64,000 bases of DNA, from positions 1-64,000 of the forward strand of contig NZ_JPUA01000002.1 in assembly GCF_002211105.1 (NCBI RefSeq), written 5' to 3'. Origin of the DNA: Halomonas campaniensis. Its GTDB lineage: Bacteria > Pseudomonadota > Gammaproteobacteria > Pseudomonadales > Halomonadaceae. Shown here one piece after another: positions 36,419-45,137 of the stretch (position 1 is its first letter; each line of letters starts with the position of its first letter). The translations under genes and the position numbers were made by a program. A model generated the notes under the pieces. The model saw only the letters and a program-made list of their open reading frames with translations, was not told the DNA's origin and did not search any database.

Positions 36419-37225
36419 CTATTCAGCCTTCCCGCCGGTAGGCATTCCGCCCACCTTCGGTTCCCAGTAGCGGGAGTCATCATCGCCGTTTCGCTCTAGA
36501 TCTATCTGGAAGCGATAGCGATCAGGGCGGTAGAGCGCATCCAAATGTTCGACACCTCGGCCCTGCTCATCAAATACCACGCGGGTCAGTGAAATCAGCG
36601 GGGAACCCACGGCCACATCCAGCGCTTCCGCCACTTCGTGGCTAGCCAGAGTGGCGGAAATCGATTGGGAGGCGTGATCAACTTTCACGCCGCTGCGCTC
36701 CAGCAGCACAAATAGCGGTGTATTGGCTAAATCCATCTCGTTGTAGTGCAGGGCAATCGATTCAGGCACATGGGTTACCAAATGGGAAAACGGCTTGTCG
36801 TCGACCATACGCACCCGCACCGAGCGCTGCACCTTCCCACTCGGCCCCATGCCTAACCGCTCGCGAATCATTTCCGGTGGCAGCACATAGGCAAACTCCA
36901 ACAGCCGCACCTGAGAAGCCTGGCTCATCTTGACCATATTGGGCATGAGGTTTGAGACGCTGGCGGTCATCACCGTGGCATCCAGCGGCTGCTCCAGCAC
37001 CACCGTGCCCACGCCTGCTTTACGCTCTACCATGCCCGTCGCTTGCAGCGCTTCCATGGCACGCCGAACGGTGACTCGCGACACCCCATGCTGCTCCGCC
37101 AGTTTATTTTCGCCGGGCAATTTACTGCCCGCAGGCAGCCGCCCGCTCAAGATTGCATCTTTCAGTAACAGGTAAATACGGTGGGATTTGGTGCCGCCCA
37201 CCGCAGAGGATTGTGCCTCACTCAT
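36419..37225 (-). CDS. GntR/HutC-family transcriptional regulator
   Basis: 268-residue regulator. The winged helix-turn-helix is LPGENKLAEQHGVSRVTVRR at about residues 40-59 followed by MEALQATGMVERKAGVGTVV; a UTRA effector domain follows, with VRMVDDKPFSHLVTHVPE and SLTRVVFDEQGRGVEHLDALYRP. It lies between the two arms of the catabolic island, with the same palindrome on each side, so it is most likely the repressor of both, released by a pathway compound. Confidence 0.92.
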   Translation of the reverse strand: MSEAQSSAVGGTKSHRIYLLLKDAILSGRLPAGSKLPGENKLAEQHGVSRVTVRRAMEALQATGMVERKAGVGTVVLEQPLDATVMTASVSNLMPNMVKMSQASQVRLLEFAYVLPPEMIRERLGMGPSGKVQRSVRVRMVDDKPFSHLVTHVPESIALHYNEMDLANTPLFVLLERSGVKVDHASQSISATLASHEVAEALDVAVGSPLISLTRVVFDEQGRGVEHLDALYRPDRYRFQIDLERNGDDDSRYWEPKVGGMPTGGKAE

Positions 37226-37269
37226 CCACGCCTCTCCTCAGGATGTTGTTCAAAAAATTCATGTCAGGC

Positions 37270-37318
37270 TTGACGTAGGGATAATAATAGACATAAAAAT
37301 GTATTACATATAATACAT
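37270..37318 (+). promoter_or_regulatory. GntR operator and promoter of the plus-strand catabolic operon
   Basis: A -35-like TTGACG at 37270-37275 is followed by an AT-rich -10 area near 37292-37299. A perfect 20-bp palindrome, ATGTATTA-CATA-TAATACAT, lies at 37299-37318, roughly at the expected transcription start. It is also in the gntR promoter region, so autoregulation is likely. Confidence 0.7.
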
Positions 37319-37438
37319 ATCGACAGCTAATCAATAACACAATCACTGCCACTTGAAGGCCATTATCACAGAACCAGCGCTGTTTCGTATCGCTAACGAT
37401 GTGGCCTCACGTGAGCAGCTAGTTGCAAGAGAGTCGAA

Positions 37439-37867
37439 ATGCCTAACGCAGAGATGACTGACTCAGAAAGCCACGATGTAAAGCAGGTGCGCGCTTTTCT
37501 AAGTGCCATGGAAGCCCGCGACCTGGCCAGTGCAGAGCGCTATCTGGCGGCTAACGTGGTAATGCAGTTCCCTGGCGCTCCGCCTATGCAGCAATTAAGC
37601 GAAGTCGTTGAGTGGGCAAAAACCCGCTACCGCCGGGTGAGCAAAATCCTTTACGCCATCGATCTCTGCCGCTATCCAAACTGTGACACTTCCACTACCC
37701 ACAGCGTAGTGGTTTGCCATGGCGAGCTGGCAGTGGAGTGGTTGGATGGCAGCACCTCCACCGGCGTGCGCTTTATTGACCGTTTTGAATTAACCGATGG
37801 CTTGATTACCCGCCAGGACGTTTGGAATGACTTGGCGCTAGTCGTTAGACCAAGCAGCTACCGCTAA
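37439..37867 (+). CDS. SnoaL-like/nuclear-transport-factor-2-fold protein
   Basis: 142-residue protein with the NTF2/SnoaL look: an N-terminal helix EVRAFLSAMEARDLASAERYL-like segment (VRAFLSAMEARDL), then VVMQFPGAPPMQ and late strands FIDRFELTDGLITRQDVWND. Members are small isomerases, hydrolases or ligand-binding proteins; the activity here is unknown. First gene of the operon that continues with the lyase 43 bases on. Confidence 0.8.
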   Translation: MPNAEMTDSESHDVKQVRAFLSAMEARDLASAERYLAANVVMQFPGAPPMQQLSEVVEWAKTRYRRVSKILYAIDLCRYPNCDTSTTHSVVVCHGELAVEWLDGSTSTGVRFIDRFELTDGLITRQDVWNDLALVVRPSSYR

Positions 37868-37910
37868 CGCCTACCCTACCTTTCGCTTACCTTACAATGA
37901 CGAGATAGCT

Positions 37911-38804
37911 ATGACACGCCAACAGCACGCTACAGACCAGCCCGCCCAACTTAAACAGCAGTTGCAAGACAGCTCCATTGTGGTTGCTCCTGGCGTGTTT
38001 GACGCCCTAGGCGCCTCCCTGGCCGAGCAAGCTGGCTTCGACACGGTCTACCTTTCAGGCGCCAGCCTGGCCTATACCCAATTGGGGCGGCCGGATATTG
38101 GCCTGCTCAGCATTACCGAAATTTGCACTGCCATGTCGCATATTCGTGAGCGCACCCACTTATCCGTGGTCGTGGATTGCGACACCGGCTTTGGCAACGC
38201 CATGAATGTGATGCGCAGCGTGCGCCTGTTGGAACGCGCTGGCGCCAATGCTATTCAGTTGGAAGATCAAACCTATCCGAAGCGCTGCGGCCACCTGCGC
38301 GGTAAAACGCTGGTCTCCAAAAGCGAAATGGTCGGCAAATTGCATGCTGCACTGGACGCCCGAGAAAGCGACAGCACGCTTATTATTGGCCGTACCGATG
38401 CGCTGGGCGTGGAAGGCACCGACAGCGCCATTGAGCGCGCCCAGGCCTATTATGAAGCGGGCGTGGATATGCTGTTTATCGAAGGCATTCGTAGCGACGA
38501 AGATATCAGCAAGATCATGACCCAGTTCAAAGGCAAGGTGCCGATTATGGCCAATATGGTCGAAGGCGGCGACACACCGCTGCAGAACGCCCAGGCACTT
38601 GAAGACCTTGGCTTCTCGCTGGTGATTTTCCCCGGCGCACTGGTGCGGGCGATTACCCATATGGCCAGCCGTTTCTTTGCCACGCTAAAACAGGACGGTA
38701 CCACCGATGCCTTCCGCGACCAGATGCTCGATTTCAAACAGCTTAACGACTATTTAGGCACCCAGGCGATGCTGGAGCTTGGCGAGCAGTACGACAATCG
38801 CTAG
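37911..38804 (+). CDS. Isocitrate lyase/PEP mutase-family carbon-carbon lyase
   Basis: 297-residue TIM-barrel enzyme. The metal-binding DCDTGFGN, acidic LEDQ, and the catalytic loop KRCGHLRGK near residue 124 are present, plus ANMVEGGDTP. The cysteine of the K(K/R)CGH motif is the mark of C-C lyases such as methylisocitrate lyase and 2,3-dimethylmalate lyase, and it is absent from PEP mutases. Oxaloacetate decarboxylase is a possible alternative. Together with the LeuCD-like hydratase it would split a substituted malate to pyruvate or glyoxylate plus another acid. Confidence 0.88.
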   Translation: MTRQQHATDQPAQLKQQLQDSSIVVAPGVFDALGASLAEQAGFDTVYLSGASLAYTQLGRPDIGLLSITEICTAMSHIRERTHLSVVVDCDTGFGNAMNVMRSVRLLERAGANAIQLEDQTYPKRCGHLRGKTLVSKSEMVGKLHAALDARESDSTLIIGRTDALGVEGTDSAIERAQAYYEAGVDMLFIEGIRSDEDISKIMTQFKGKVPIMANMVEGGDTPLQNAQALEDLGFSLVIFPGALVRAITHMASRFFATLKQDGTTDAFRDQMLDFKQLNDYLGTQAMLELGEQYDNR

Positions 38805-38869
38805 CCCTCGCTCACCAAACCATGCCCATTATTTATAAGTGCGAATAAATAACTATTCAGGAGACGACG

Positions 38870-39535
38870 ATGCAGACCACTGACAAAACGGCGAAAGAGA
38901 TTTTTAACGATGTCATGGCTAACCCTCAGCGGGTGCCGTTTGGTTTTGGCAACAAAGCGGTGCTGGTTAACGTCGATCCGCAAAAGGCCTACACCCGCAC
39001 CGATCTCTTCAAAACCGCCTACGAAACCGACCCCAAGCAGTTGGAGTACACCAACCAGCTGGCACGCGGTTTTCGGGAGAAAGGTTGGCCGGTGGTCTGG
39101 ACTCACGTCGCTTTTCTAGACTCCGCCGAAGACGCAGGGGTTTGGGGCACTCGCACCGATACGCCTGATTCGCTGCAAAACATTAAGTACGGCTCTGAGC
39201 GGGCCGAATTCGACGAGCGCTGCGAGATCGACCGCAGCCGCGATGTGATCTACACCAAGCGTATGCCCTCAGCGTTTTTTGAAACGCCGCTGCAGTCGCT
39301 GCTGGTGTGGCATCAGGTCGACACGGTGATTATTACCGGCGGTTCTACCTCTGGCTGCATTCGAGCCACCGCCGTGGAGAGCCTTTCCCGGGGCTACCGC
39401 ACCATCGTGCCCATGGAGTGCGTGGCAGACAAGCACGAGAGCTACCACTACGCCAACCTGACCGACCTGCACCTCAAGTACGCCGATGTTCTGCCGGTTG
39501 CCGATGTACTCGAATGGCTGAGTGGCAACGCCTAA
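38870..39535 (+). CDS. Isochorismatase-fold amidohydrolase
   Basis: 221-residue cysteine hydrolase resembling N-carbamoylsarcosine and maleamate amidases. The triad is visible: Asp in LVNVDPQKAY, Lys in VIYTKRMPSAF, and nucleophile Cys in GGSTSGCIRATAVESL. The TSGC(I/V)RA sequence is the form found in amide-hydrolysing members, as opposed to isochorismatases. I infer that it releases ammonia from a half-amide made by one of the next two enzymes. An AGGAGACGACG ribosome site precedes the ATG. Confidence 0.89.
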   Translation: MQTTDKTAKEIFNDVMANPQRVPFGFGNKAVLVNVDPQKAYTRTDLFKTAYETDPKQLEYTNQLARGFREKGWPVVWTHVAFLDSAEDAGVWGTRTDTPDSLQNIKYGSERAEFDERCEIDRSRDVIYTKRMPSAFFETPLQSLLVWHQVDTVIITGGSTSGCIRATAVESLSRGYRTIVPMECVADKHESYHYANLTDLHLKYADVLPVADVLEWLSGNA

Positions 39536-39563
39536 GGCCTACCAAGTTTCAAAGGAGCCGGTT

Positions 39564-40517
39564 ATGAAAGAGTCACTAGGCGTTTACGACTACTGGGCCT
39601 ACGACCAACGCCCTAAAATCGAGTGGCCAGGAGGCGCCAAGGTGGCCTTCTGGGTCGCCCCCAATATCGAGTATTACGAACTCGACCCGCCGCTGAACCC
39701 CCAGCGCAACCCTTGGCCGCATCCGCACCCTTCGGTGCCCGGCTACAGCATTCGGGACTACGGCAACCGGGTTGGCCACCAGCGTCAAATGGCCCTGCTG
39801 GAGAAGTACGGCATTCGCGGCTCGGTGTCGCTGTCGGTGGCGCTCTGCGAGCACCACCCTGAGATTATCCAGATGTGCCGCGAGCGTGACTGGGAGTTCT
39901 TTAGCCACGGCATCTACAACACACGCTACACCTACGGCCTGAGCGAAGCCCAGGAGCGGGCGATGATCCGCGACAGCATGGAAACCATTCACCGCCATAC
40001 CGGCCAAGCTTGCGCGGGCTATCTGGCGCCTGCGCTCTCCCACTCAGAGCGCACCCTGGATCTATTTGCTGAAGTGGGCGAAGAGCTATTCGGCGAGAAA
40101 GGCGGGCTTTATACCTGCGACCTGTTCCACGATGACCAGCCGACGCCGATCAGCGTTCGCTCCGGTAAGCGGTTTATCTCCATGCCCTACTCGCTGGAGA
40201 TGAACGACACCATTGTCTACGCAGTGAACAAAGTAGAGCCACGCCAGTACGCCACCATGCTAAAGCGCCATTTTGACCGCCTATATGCCGAGGGCGCGGA
40301 GTCTGGCACGGTGATGTGCATTCCCACCCACAACTATCAGGTGAGCTGCCCACACCGTATCAAGGCGTTTGAAGAGGCGCTGGAGTACATCACCGGCCAT
40401 CCGGATGTATGGGTCGCCACCGGGCGCGAGATTGCTGATTACTACTTAGCCAACTATTACGATGCCGCCCTCGACAGTATCGCGGCCCAGGCCGCCACCG
40501 CAGGCAAACAGGGATAA
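39564..40517 (+). CDS. PuuE-like polysaccharide-deacetylase-fold hydrolase 1
   Basis: 317-residue protein of the NodB/polysaccharide deacetylase fold in its intracellular allantoinase (PuuE) branch. It has RDYGNRVGHQRQMALLEKYG, SHGIYNTRYTYG and the late THNYQVSCPHRI. No signal peptide, so it acts in the cytoplasm. PuuE opens a cyclic amide (allantoin); an analogous ring opening is inferred here. An AAAGGAG site supports the ATG at 39564. The next gene is a diverged paralogue, which suggests a heteromer or two successive steps. Confidence 0.86.
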   Translation: MKESLGVYDYWAYDQRPKIEWPGGAKVAFWVAPNIEYYELDPPLNPQRNPWPHPHPSVPGYSIRDYGNRVGHQRQMALLEKYGIRGSVSLSVALCEHHPEIIQMCRERDWEFFSHGIYNTRYTYGLSEAQERAMIRDSMETIHRHTGQACAGYLAPALSHSERTLDLFAEVGEELFGEKGGLYTCDLFHDDQPTPISVRSGKRFISMPYSLEMNDTIVYAVNKVEPRQYATMLKRHFDRLYAEGAESGTVMCIPTHNYQVSCPHRIKAFEEALEYITGHPDVWVATGREIADYYLANYYDAALDSIAAQAATAGKQG

Positions 40518-40521
40518 CGCT

Positions 40522-41454
40522 ATGGCGCTCAATGACGACTATCTCGACTACCCTTACCGCCGCCACGGCTACGACCATGAGCGCTATGCATGGTCGATGC
40601 TGAGTGAACGCCCGAAGGTGACCTGGCCCGAGGGCAAAACCCTGGCGGTATGGATCAATATCTCGCTGCAGTTTTATCCGCTGAACCAGCGCGGCATGCC
40701 GTTTAAAGTGCCTAACGGCATGACCATGCCTTACCCGGACCTGCGCCACTTTTCGCTGCGAGATTACGGTAACCGCGTGGGCATCTATCGCGTGCTCAAA
40801 GCGCTGGCCACGCACGACATCACGCCCACCTTTGCGATCAACGCACAGCTGGCGGAGCAGACGCCCTATCTGGTGCAGCGCTTGAAAGAGCATGGTGGTG
40901 AATTTATCGCCCACGGCTGGAACATGGATCACCTGCATTACGGCGGCCAGCCCATCGAAGAGGAGGCCGAACTGGTCAAGTGCTCCGTGGAGACCCTGCG
41001 CCGCGTCACCGGCCAACCCGTTCGCGGCTGGCTAAGCCCGGCCAAGCATCAAAGCTTCAACACCCCTGACCTGCTGGCAGAAAACGGCATTGAGTACTGC
41101 GCCGACTGGGTGAATGACGATATGCCTTATGCTTGTGAAACCAAGACAGGCAATTTGACCATGATGCCGCTGGCCACCGAGATCGAAGACCAGTTTGTGA
41201 TGAGCCAGAACCTGCACTCGGAAGATGCCTGGGTGACCCAGGTGAAAGACGCTTTCGATTTTCTGTTGGAAGAGTCTCGCGAGCAGGGCGGTCGTTTATT
41301 CGCCTTAAACCTCCACCCTTGGCTGGTGGGCCAGCCCCATCGCATTGCCTGCTTAGAAGAAGTGCTGGCCCATATTAACGGGCATCCGGAAGTGTGGCAG
41401 GCCCCGGCGGGTGAGATTCTGGATGCCTTCCACCATGCTGCGGAGCAGGCGTAA
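40522..41454 (+). CDS. PuuE-like polysaccharide-deacetylase-fold hydrolase 2
   Basis: 310-residue paralogue of the preceding gene, four bases downstream. Shared motifs are SLRDYGNRVGIYRVLKAL and IAHGWNMDHLHYG, with the late ALNLHPWLVGQPHRI supplying the catalytic-type histidine. Also without signal peptide. The metal-binding histidines differ in spacing from copy 1, so only one of the two may be fully active, or they may have different substrates. Overlaps the flavoprotein start by one base (TAATG). Confidence 0.86.
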   Translation: MALNDDYLDYPYRRHGYDHERYAWSMLSERPKVTWPEGKTLAVWINISLQFYPLNQRGMPFKVPNGMTMPYPDLRHFSLRDYGNRVGIYRVLKALATHDITPTFAINAQLAEQTPYLVQRLKEHGGEFIAHGWNMDHLHYGGQPIEEEAELVKCSVETLRRVTGQPVRGWLSPAKHQSFNTPDLLAENGIEYCADWVNDDMPYACETKTGNLTMMPLATEIEDQFVMSQNLHSEDAWVTQVKDAFDFLLEESREQGGRLFALNLHPWLVGQPHRIACLEEVLAHINGHPEVWQAPAGEILDAFHHAAEQA

Positions 41455-42875
41455 TGGCGATACTTCCCTACACACACGACGGATTTGATGCCCACCTTCC
41501 GCTGCTGATTATCGGCGCAGGGGCCTGCGGCCTGGTCGCGGCGCTGGCCGCCCAGGAATCGGGCATTGAGCTTGCTGTTTTAGAGCGCGACGCCCTGCCC
41601 CGCGGCAGTACGGCGATGTCATCGGGCTTTATTCCCGCGGCCAATACGCGCTTTCAGCATGATTTGGGCGTCACTGACTCTGCTGAAGCCATGGCGGAAG
41701 ATATTCAAAAGAAGAACGGTTTTGAGGCAGACCCAGCTATTGTCGAACTACTCGCTACTCAATCAGGCCAAACCATCGAGTGGCTGGCGGATCAGCACAG
41801 CGTGCCCTTTGAACTGGTGGAGGGCTTTCTCTACCCTGGGCACCGCCACCTGCGCATGCACGCTACTCCAAGGCGAACCGGCGAAGAGCTGATGGGCGCG
41901 CTGCTCAACGCTATTGAGGCGGCGGGTATCGATATTTTGACCCAGGCGCGAGTGGTGGATTTACACGTCGATGACGCTCAGCGGGTGCGTGGCGTCACGC
42001 TTGAGCGCCCGGACGGCAGTCGCGAAAGCATCGGCTGCGATGCGTTGATTCTGGCCTGCAACGGCTATGGCGGTAACGCTGAGCTGGTTGAGCGCTACCT
42101 GCCCACGCTCAAACACGCGCTCTACTACGGCCATGAAGGCAATCAAGGTGATGCACTGCTGTGGGGTCAGGCCATGGGCGCCAGCACCAAAGACTTGGGC
42201 GCCTGCCAGGGGCATGGCTCGCTGGCGACGCCCCATCAGATTTTGATCAGTTGGGCGCTGATGATGCAAGGCGGCATTCAGGTCAACATCAACGGCGAGC
42301 GCTTCTCCAACGAGCACGGCGGCTACTCAGAGCAAGCGGCCAAGGTATTGGCCCAGCCGGAGAAAATTGTCTGGAATCTTTATGACGCCCGTATTCATGA
42401 ATCGGCTCAGGCGTTTGAAGATTATCGTAATGCCCAGGAGAGCGGCGCGGTGCGCAGCTTTGCCAGCCTTGAAAAGATGGCCGCTGGTTTGAACCTGCCG
42501 CTAACAGCGCTGCAGGCCACCTTTGCGGAGATGCAGCAGCATGCCGAACAGCAAACGGAGGATGCGTTTGGACGCCGTTTTGACTCAGTGAACCTACTCG
42601 AGCCACCCTATTACGCCATTCGCGTGACCGGTGCGCTGTTTCATACCCAGGGCGGTTTAGAAGTGAATCGCACTGCACGCGTGCTCAATACCCAAGGCCA
42701 AGCGCTACCCAACCTGTTCGCCGCAGGCGGCGCTGCCCGGGGTGTTTCAGGCTCCAACGATAGCGGCTATCTTTCTGGCAATGGGCTGCTGAGTGCTGTG
42801 GTGCTGGGGGCTGTAGCGGGCAGAAGTGCCGCTGAGCTGCTTCATTTGAAGCTCGGTTCAGCAGTATTGCCCTAG
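41454..42875 (+). CDS. FAD-dependent oxidoreductase, fumarate-reductase flavoprotein-like
   Basis: 473-residue FAD_binding_2 protein. The dinucleotide-binding motif is IIGAGACGLVAALAAQESG near residues 19-37, with STAMSSGFIPAA, and the active-site region ALFHTQGGLEVN near 395; the C-terminal NLFAAGGAARGVSGSNDSGY closes the FAD site. Relatives reduce or dehydrogenate carbon-carbon double bonds next to a carbonyl. No Tat or Sec signal, so cytoplasmic. Last gene of the operon; its stop lies nine bases from the end of recQ. Confidence 0.88.
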   Translation: MAILPYTHDGFDAHLPLLIIGAGACGLVAALAAQESGIELAVLERDALPRGSTAMSSGFIPAANTRFQHDLGVTDSAEAMAEDIQKKNGFEADPAIVELLATQSGQTIEWLADQHSVPFELVEGFLYPGHRHLRMHATPRRTGEELMGALLNAIEAAGIDILTQARVVDLHVDDAQRVRGVTLERPDGSRESIGCDALILACNGYGGNAELVERYLPTLKHALYYGHEGNQGDALLWGQAMGASTKDLGACQGHGSLATPHQILISWALMMQGGIQVNINGERFSNEHGGYSEQAAKVLAQPEKIVWNLYDARIHESAQAFEDYRNAQESGAVRSFASLEKMAAGLNLPLTALQATFAEMQQHAEQQTEDAFGRRFDSVNLLEPPYYAIRVTGALFHTQGGLEVNRTARVLNTQGQALPNLFAAGGAARGVSGSNDSGYLSGNGLLSAVVLGAVAGRSAAELLHLKLGSAVLP

Positions 42876-42884
42876 GGCTACTCG

Positions 42885-44879
42885 CTACAGCATTGCCTCC
42901 GCCCATTGGCGCACTTCAGGATAGGAGCGCTGCTCAAAGATCGCGAAGCCATTAAGGCTGCGGGCTTTGAGTGGGGTGAAGATCGGCATGGTAAAGCCGC
43001 ACAGGAAGTGCGCCAGCCGCTGTGCATTGGGTAGCTGACCAAACTGGTCGGTGTGACGCTCAATCAGCGGCGTTGCGTTGCGCTGAAAATCAGCCGCCGT
43101 TAATTCGGGTTGTGGAGGTGCATCCGGTAGTTTTACCGGGTGGCCGTAACACACCGAGCAGTGACCACAGCGCCCCTGCTCGGTGTCGGATGGCGTATCA
43201 AAAGTGCTATCGCCAAAATGCTCGGCCAGGCGTCGTGTTAGGCAGCTCTCCGACTCAAACAGCGCCAGCATGGCCTGAAGCCGCTCGATCTCGATATGTT
43301 CACGCTTGAGGCAGTCTTCATACAGCTGGCTCGCCAGCGTTTCAATGGCAAAACTGGGCTGACATACCTCGTAAACATCGGTCATCCGCTTGCCTTCCAG
43401 GGTCAGCCAGCCTTTATCTTGAAAGTACTCAAGGGCGGTAATGACGCGAGCACGGGAAGCGTCAATCTGCTGCGCCTGCCCCGCCTGATGTAGGCGCTCA
43501 AAATCCACCGTACCCCAGGTGCGGGCGATGAGAATATTATCGACTAAAAGTCGCACAAACGCCGCCCTCTCGCCTTCAAATCCATTTACCAATTCACTAG
43601 GCTCAAGATGGTAGCGCAGCCGATACTCGGCGAGAAACGCAAAGCGCGGGGCAATAATGCCGTGCATCTCCAGCCGTACCAGCAGTGTTTTCAGCGGCAG
43701 CGGGCGGATATTGGTATCCCGGGAAAGCGTATTGAGTAGCACCTCCCACTGTTGGTCTGCCGATTGGCCTGCCGCAGCAATCTCTTCCAACAGGCGGTAG
43801 ATGCCCGCGTATTCGGGTGTATCGCCGTAAACGAAGTTCTCCAGCACCCGCAGGCCATCCCGCCCGGCCATGGTCAGGCAGGTGGAAGACAGGCCATCAC
43901 GCCCCGCCCGACCAATCTCCTGGCTGTAGTTCTCGATGGATTTGGGTAGGTCATAGTGCACCACGTTGCGAATATCGCCCTTGTCGATGCCCATGCCAAA
44001 AGCAATGGTGGCCACAATACAGGGCGATTCCCCGCCCATAAACTGGCGCTGAATTTCATCCCGCCGCTGGGAATCTAGTCCCGCGTGGTACGCCTGGGCG
44101 GTAATGCCCTGGGCTGTCAGTGCGTTCGCCACTCGTTCGGCGGTTTGTTGCAGGGTGACGTAAATAATCGTTGGCGCTTCGCTGCCCGGCTGCATCTGGG
44201 GTTTAAGCCACTCAATCAACTGCTGCTGACGATCCTCCATAGCGGGTGCCACCAGCAGTTCGAGATTGGGGCGGTAAAAGCCGGTGGTGATGACGTTCTC
44301 TGGCGCGATAGCAAACTTCTCGCCCATATCGGCAATCACCGTGGGTGTCGCAGTGGCGGTAAGCAGCAGCACCTGGGGAATGGCAAAATCGCGCTGGTAA
44401 TCCGGCAGCTTCAAATAATCAGGGCGAAAGTTATGCCCCCACTCTGAAAGACAATGTGCTTCATCGACCACCAGCAGCGAGATCTTCACTTGGCGCAGAA
44501 AGTGGCGAAAGCGCTCGTTCTTGAGCCGCTCCACCGAGATCATCAGGATTTTCAGCTCACCGCTTTTGGCGCGCTCCATGACATCGCGCGTCGTTTCGCG
44601 GTCTTGAGTGGAATCAATGCTAGCGGCAGCCACGCCATGGCGGTTTAGAAAAGAGAGCTGATCCTGCATCAGCGCCAGCAGCGGCGACACCACCAGGGTG
44701 AGATGCGGCAGATGCAACGCTGGGAGCTGGTAGCAAAGCGACTTTCCCGCACCGGTGGCGAAAATCGCCGCCGTGGAGTGGCCATCCAACACCCTGGACA
44801 CCACCGCCTGCTGGCCGCCACGAAAGTCGTCAAAACCGAATACGTCTTTCAGCGTTTGCTGGGGTGATATAGGGGGCAT
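42885..44879 (-). CDS. recQ: ATP-dependent DNA helicase RecQ family
   Basis: 664-residue superfamily 2 helicase used in recombination and repair of stalled forks. Motifs: FRGGQQAVVSRVL (Q region), ATGAGKSLCYQLPAL (Walker A), VVDEAHCLSEWGHNFRPDY (Walker B), QEIGRAGRDGLSS (motif VI), and the zinc cysteines ending CGHCSVCYGHP. The region after the zinc domain is diverged from the E. coli HRDC domain. The ATG at 44879 has an AAGGAG site; the frame is open to 44930. Confidence 0.93.
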   Translation of the reverse strand: MPPISPQQTLKDVFGFDDFRGGQQAVVSRVLDGHSTAAIFATGAGKSLCYQLPALHLPHLTLVVSPLLALMQDQLSFLNRHGVAAASIDSTQDRETTRDVMERAKSGELKILMISVERLKNERFRHFLRQVKISLLVVDEAHCLSEWGHNFRPDYLKLPDYQRDFAIPQVLLLTATATPTVIADMGEKFAIAPENVITTGFYRPNLELLVAPAMEDRQQQLIEWLKPQMQPGSEAPTIIYVTLQQTAERVANALTAQGITAQAYHAGLDSQRRDEIQRQFMGGESPCIVATIAFGMGIDKGDIRNVVHYDLPKSIENYSQEIGRAGRDGLSSTCLTMAGRDGLRVLENFVYGDTPEYAGIYRLLEEIAAAGQSADQQWEVLLNTLSRDTNIRPLPLKTLLVRLEMHGIIAPRFAFLAEYRLRYHLEPSELVNGFEGERAAFVRLLVDNILIARTWGTVDFERLHQAGQAQQIDASRARVITALEYFQDKGWLTLEGKRMTDVYEVCQPSFAIETLASQLYEDCLKREHIEIERLQAMLALFESESCLTRRLAEHFGDSTFDTPSDTEQGRCGHCSVCYGHPVKLPDAPPQPELTAADFQRNATPLIERHTDQFGQLPNAQRLAHFLCGFTMPIFTPLKARSLNGFAIFEQRSYPEVRQWAEAML

Positions 44880-44907
44880 GAATACTCCTTGATAGCGGAA
44901 TTCCGAC

Positions 44908-45126
44908 TTAAAACACTTTCTCCAGCGCAAAGCGCGGCTGGGTGAGACCTTCTTTAGTCACCGTTTCAACAAACATGTCGAGCGGGCGCACCCAGAGGCC
45001 GTATTCACCGTAAAGGGCGCGGTAGACGACCAGGGGCTCTTCGCTTTCGCTGTGCTGAGCAGTGCCGAGTACTTCGTAGAGGCTGCCTTTGTAGTGGCGG
45101 TAAATGCCGGGAACGGGCGCGGTCAT
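44908..45126 (-). CDS. DUF1653-domain protein
   Basis: 72-residue protein that is a single DUF1653 domain: IYRHYKGSLYEVLGTAQHSE followed by EPLVVYRALYGEYGLWVRPL. Function unknown. Lies between tcdA (11 bases upstream) and recQ on the same strand, probably in one transcript. Confidence 0.88.
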   Translation of the reverse strand: MTAPVPGIYRHYKGSLYEVLGTAQHSESEEPLVVYRALYGEYGLWVRPLDMFVETVTKEGLTQPRFALEKVF

Positions 45127-45137
45127 TCGGTTTCCTC

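Noticed and set aside
38160..38660. 166-codon antisense frame across the lyase gene
   Set aside because: Fully inside a conserved gene on the other strand; translation is His/Ala-rich shadow with no family features.
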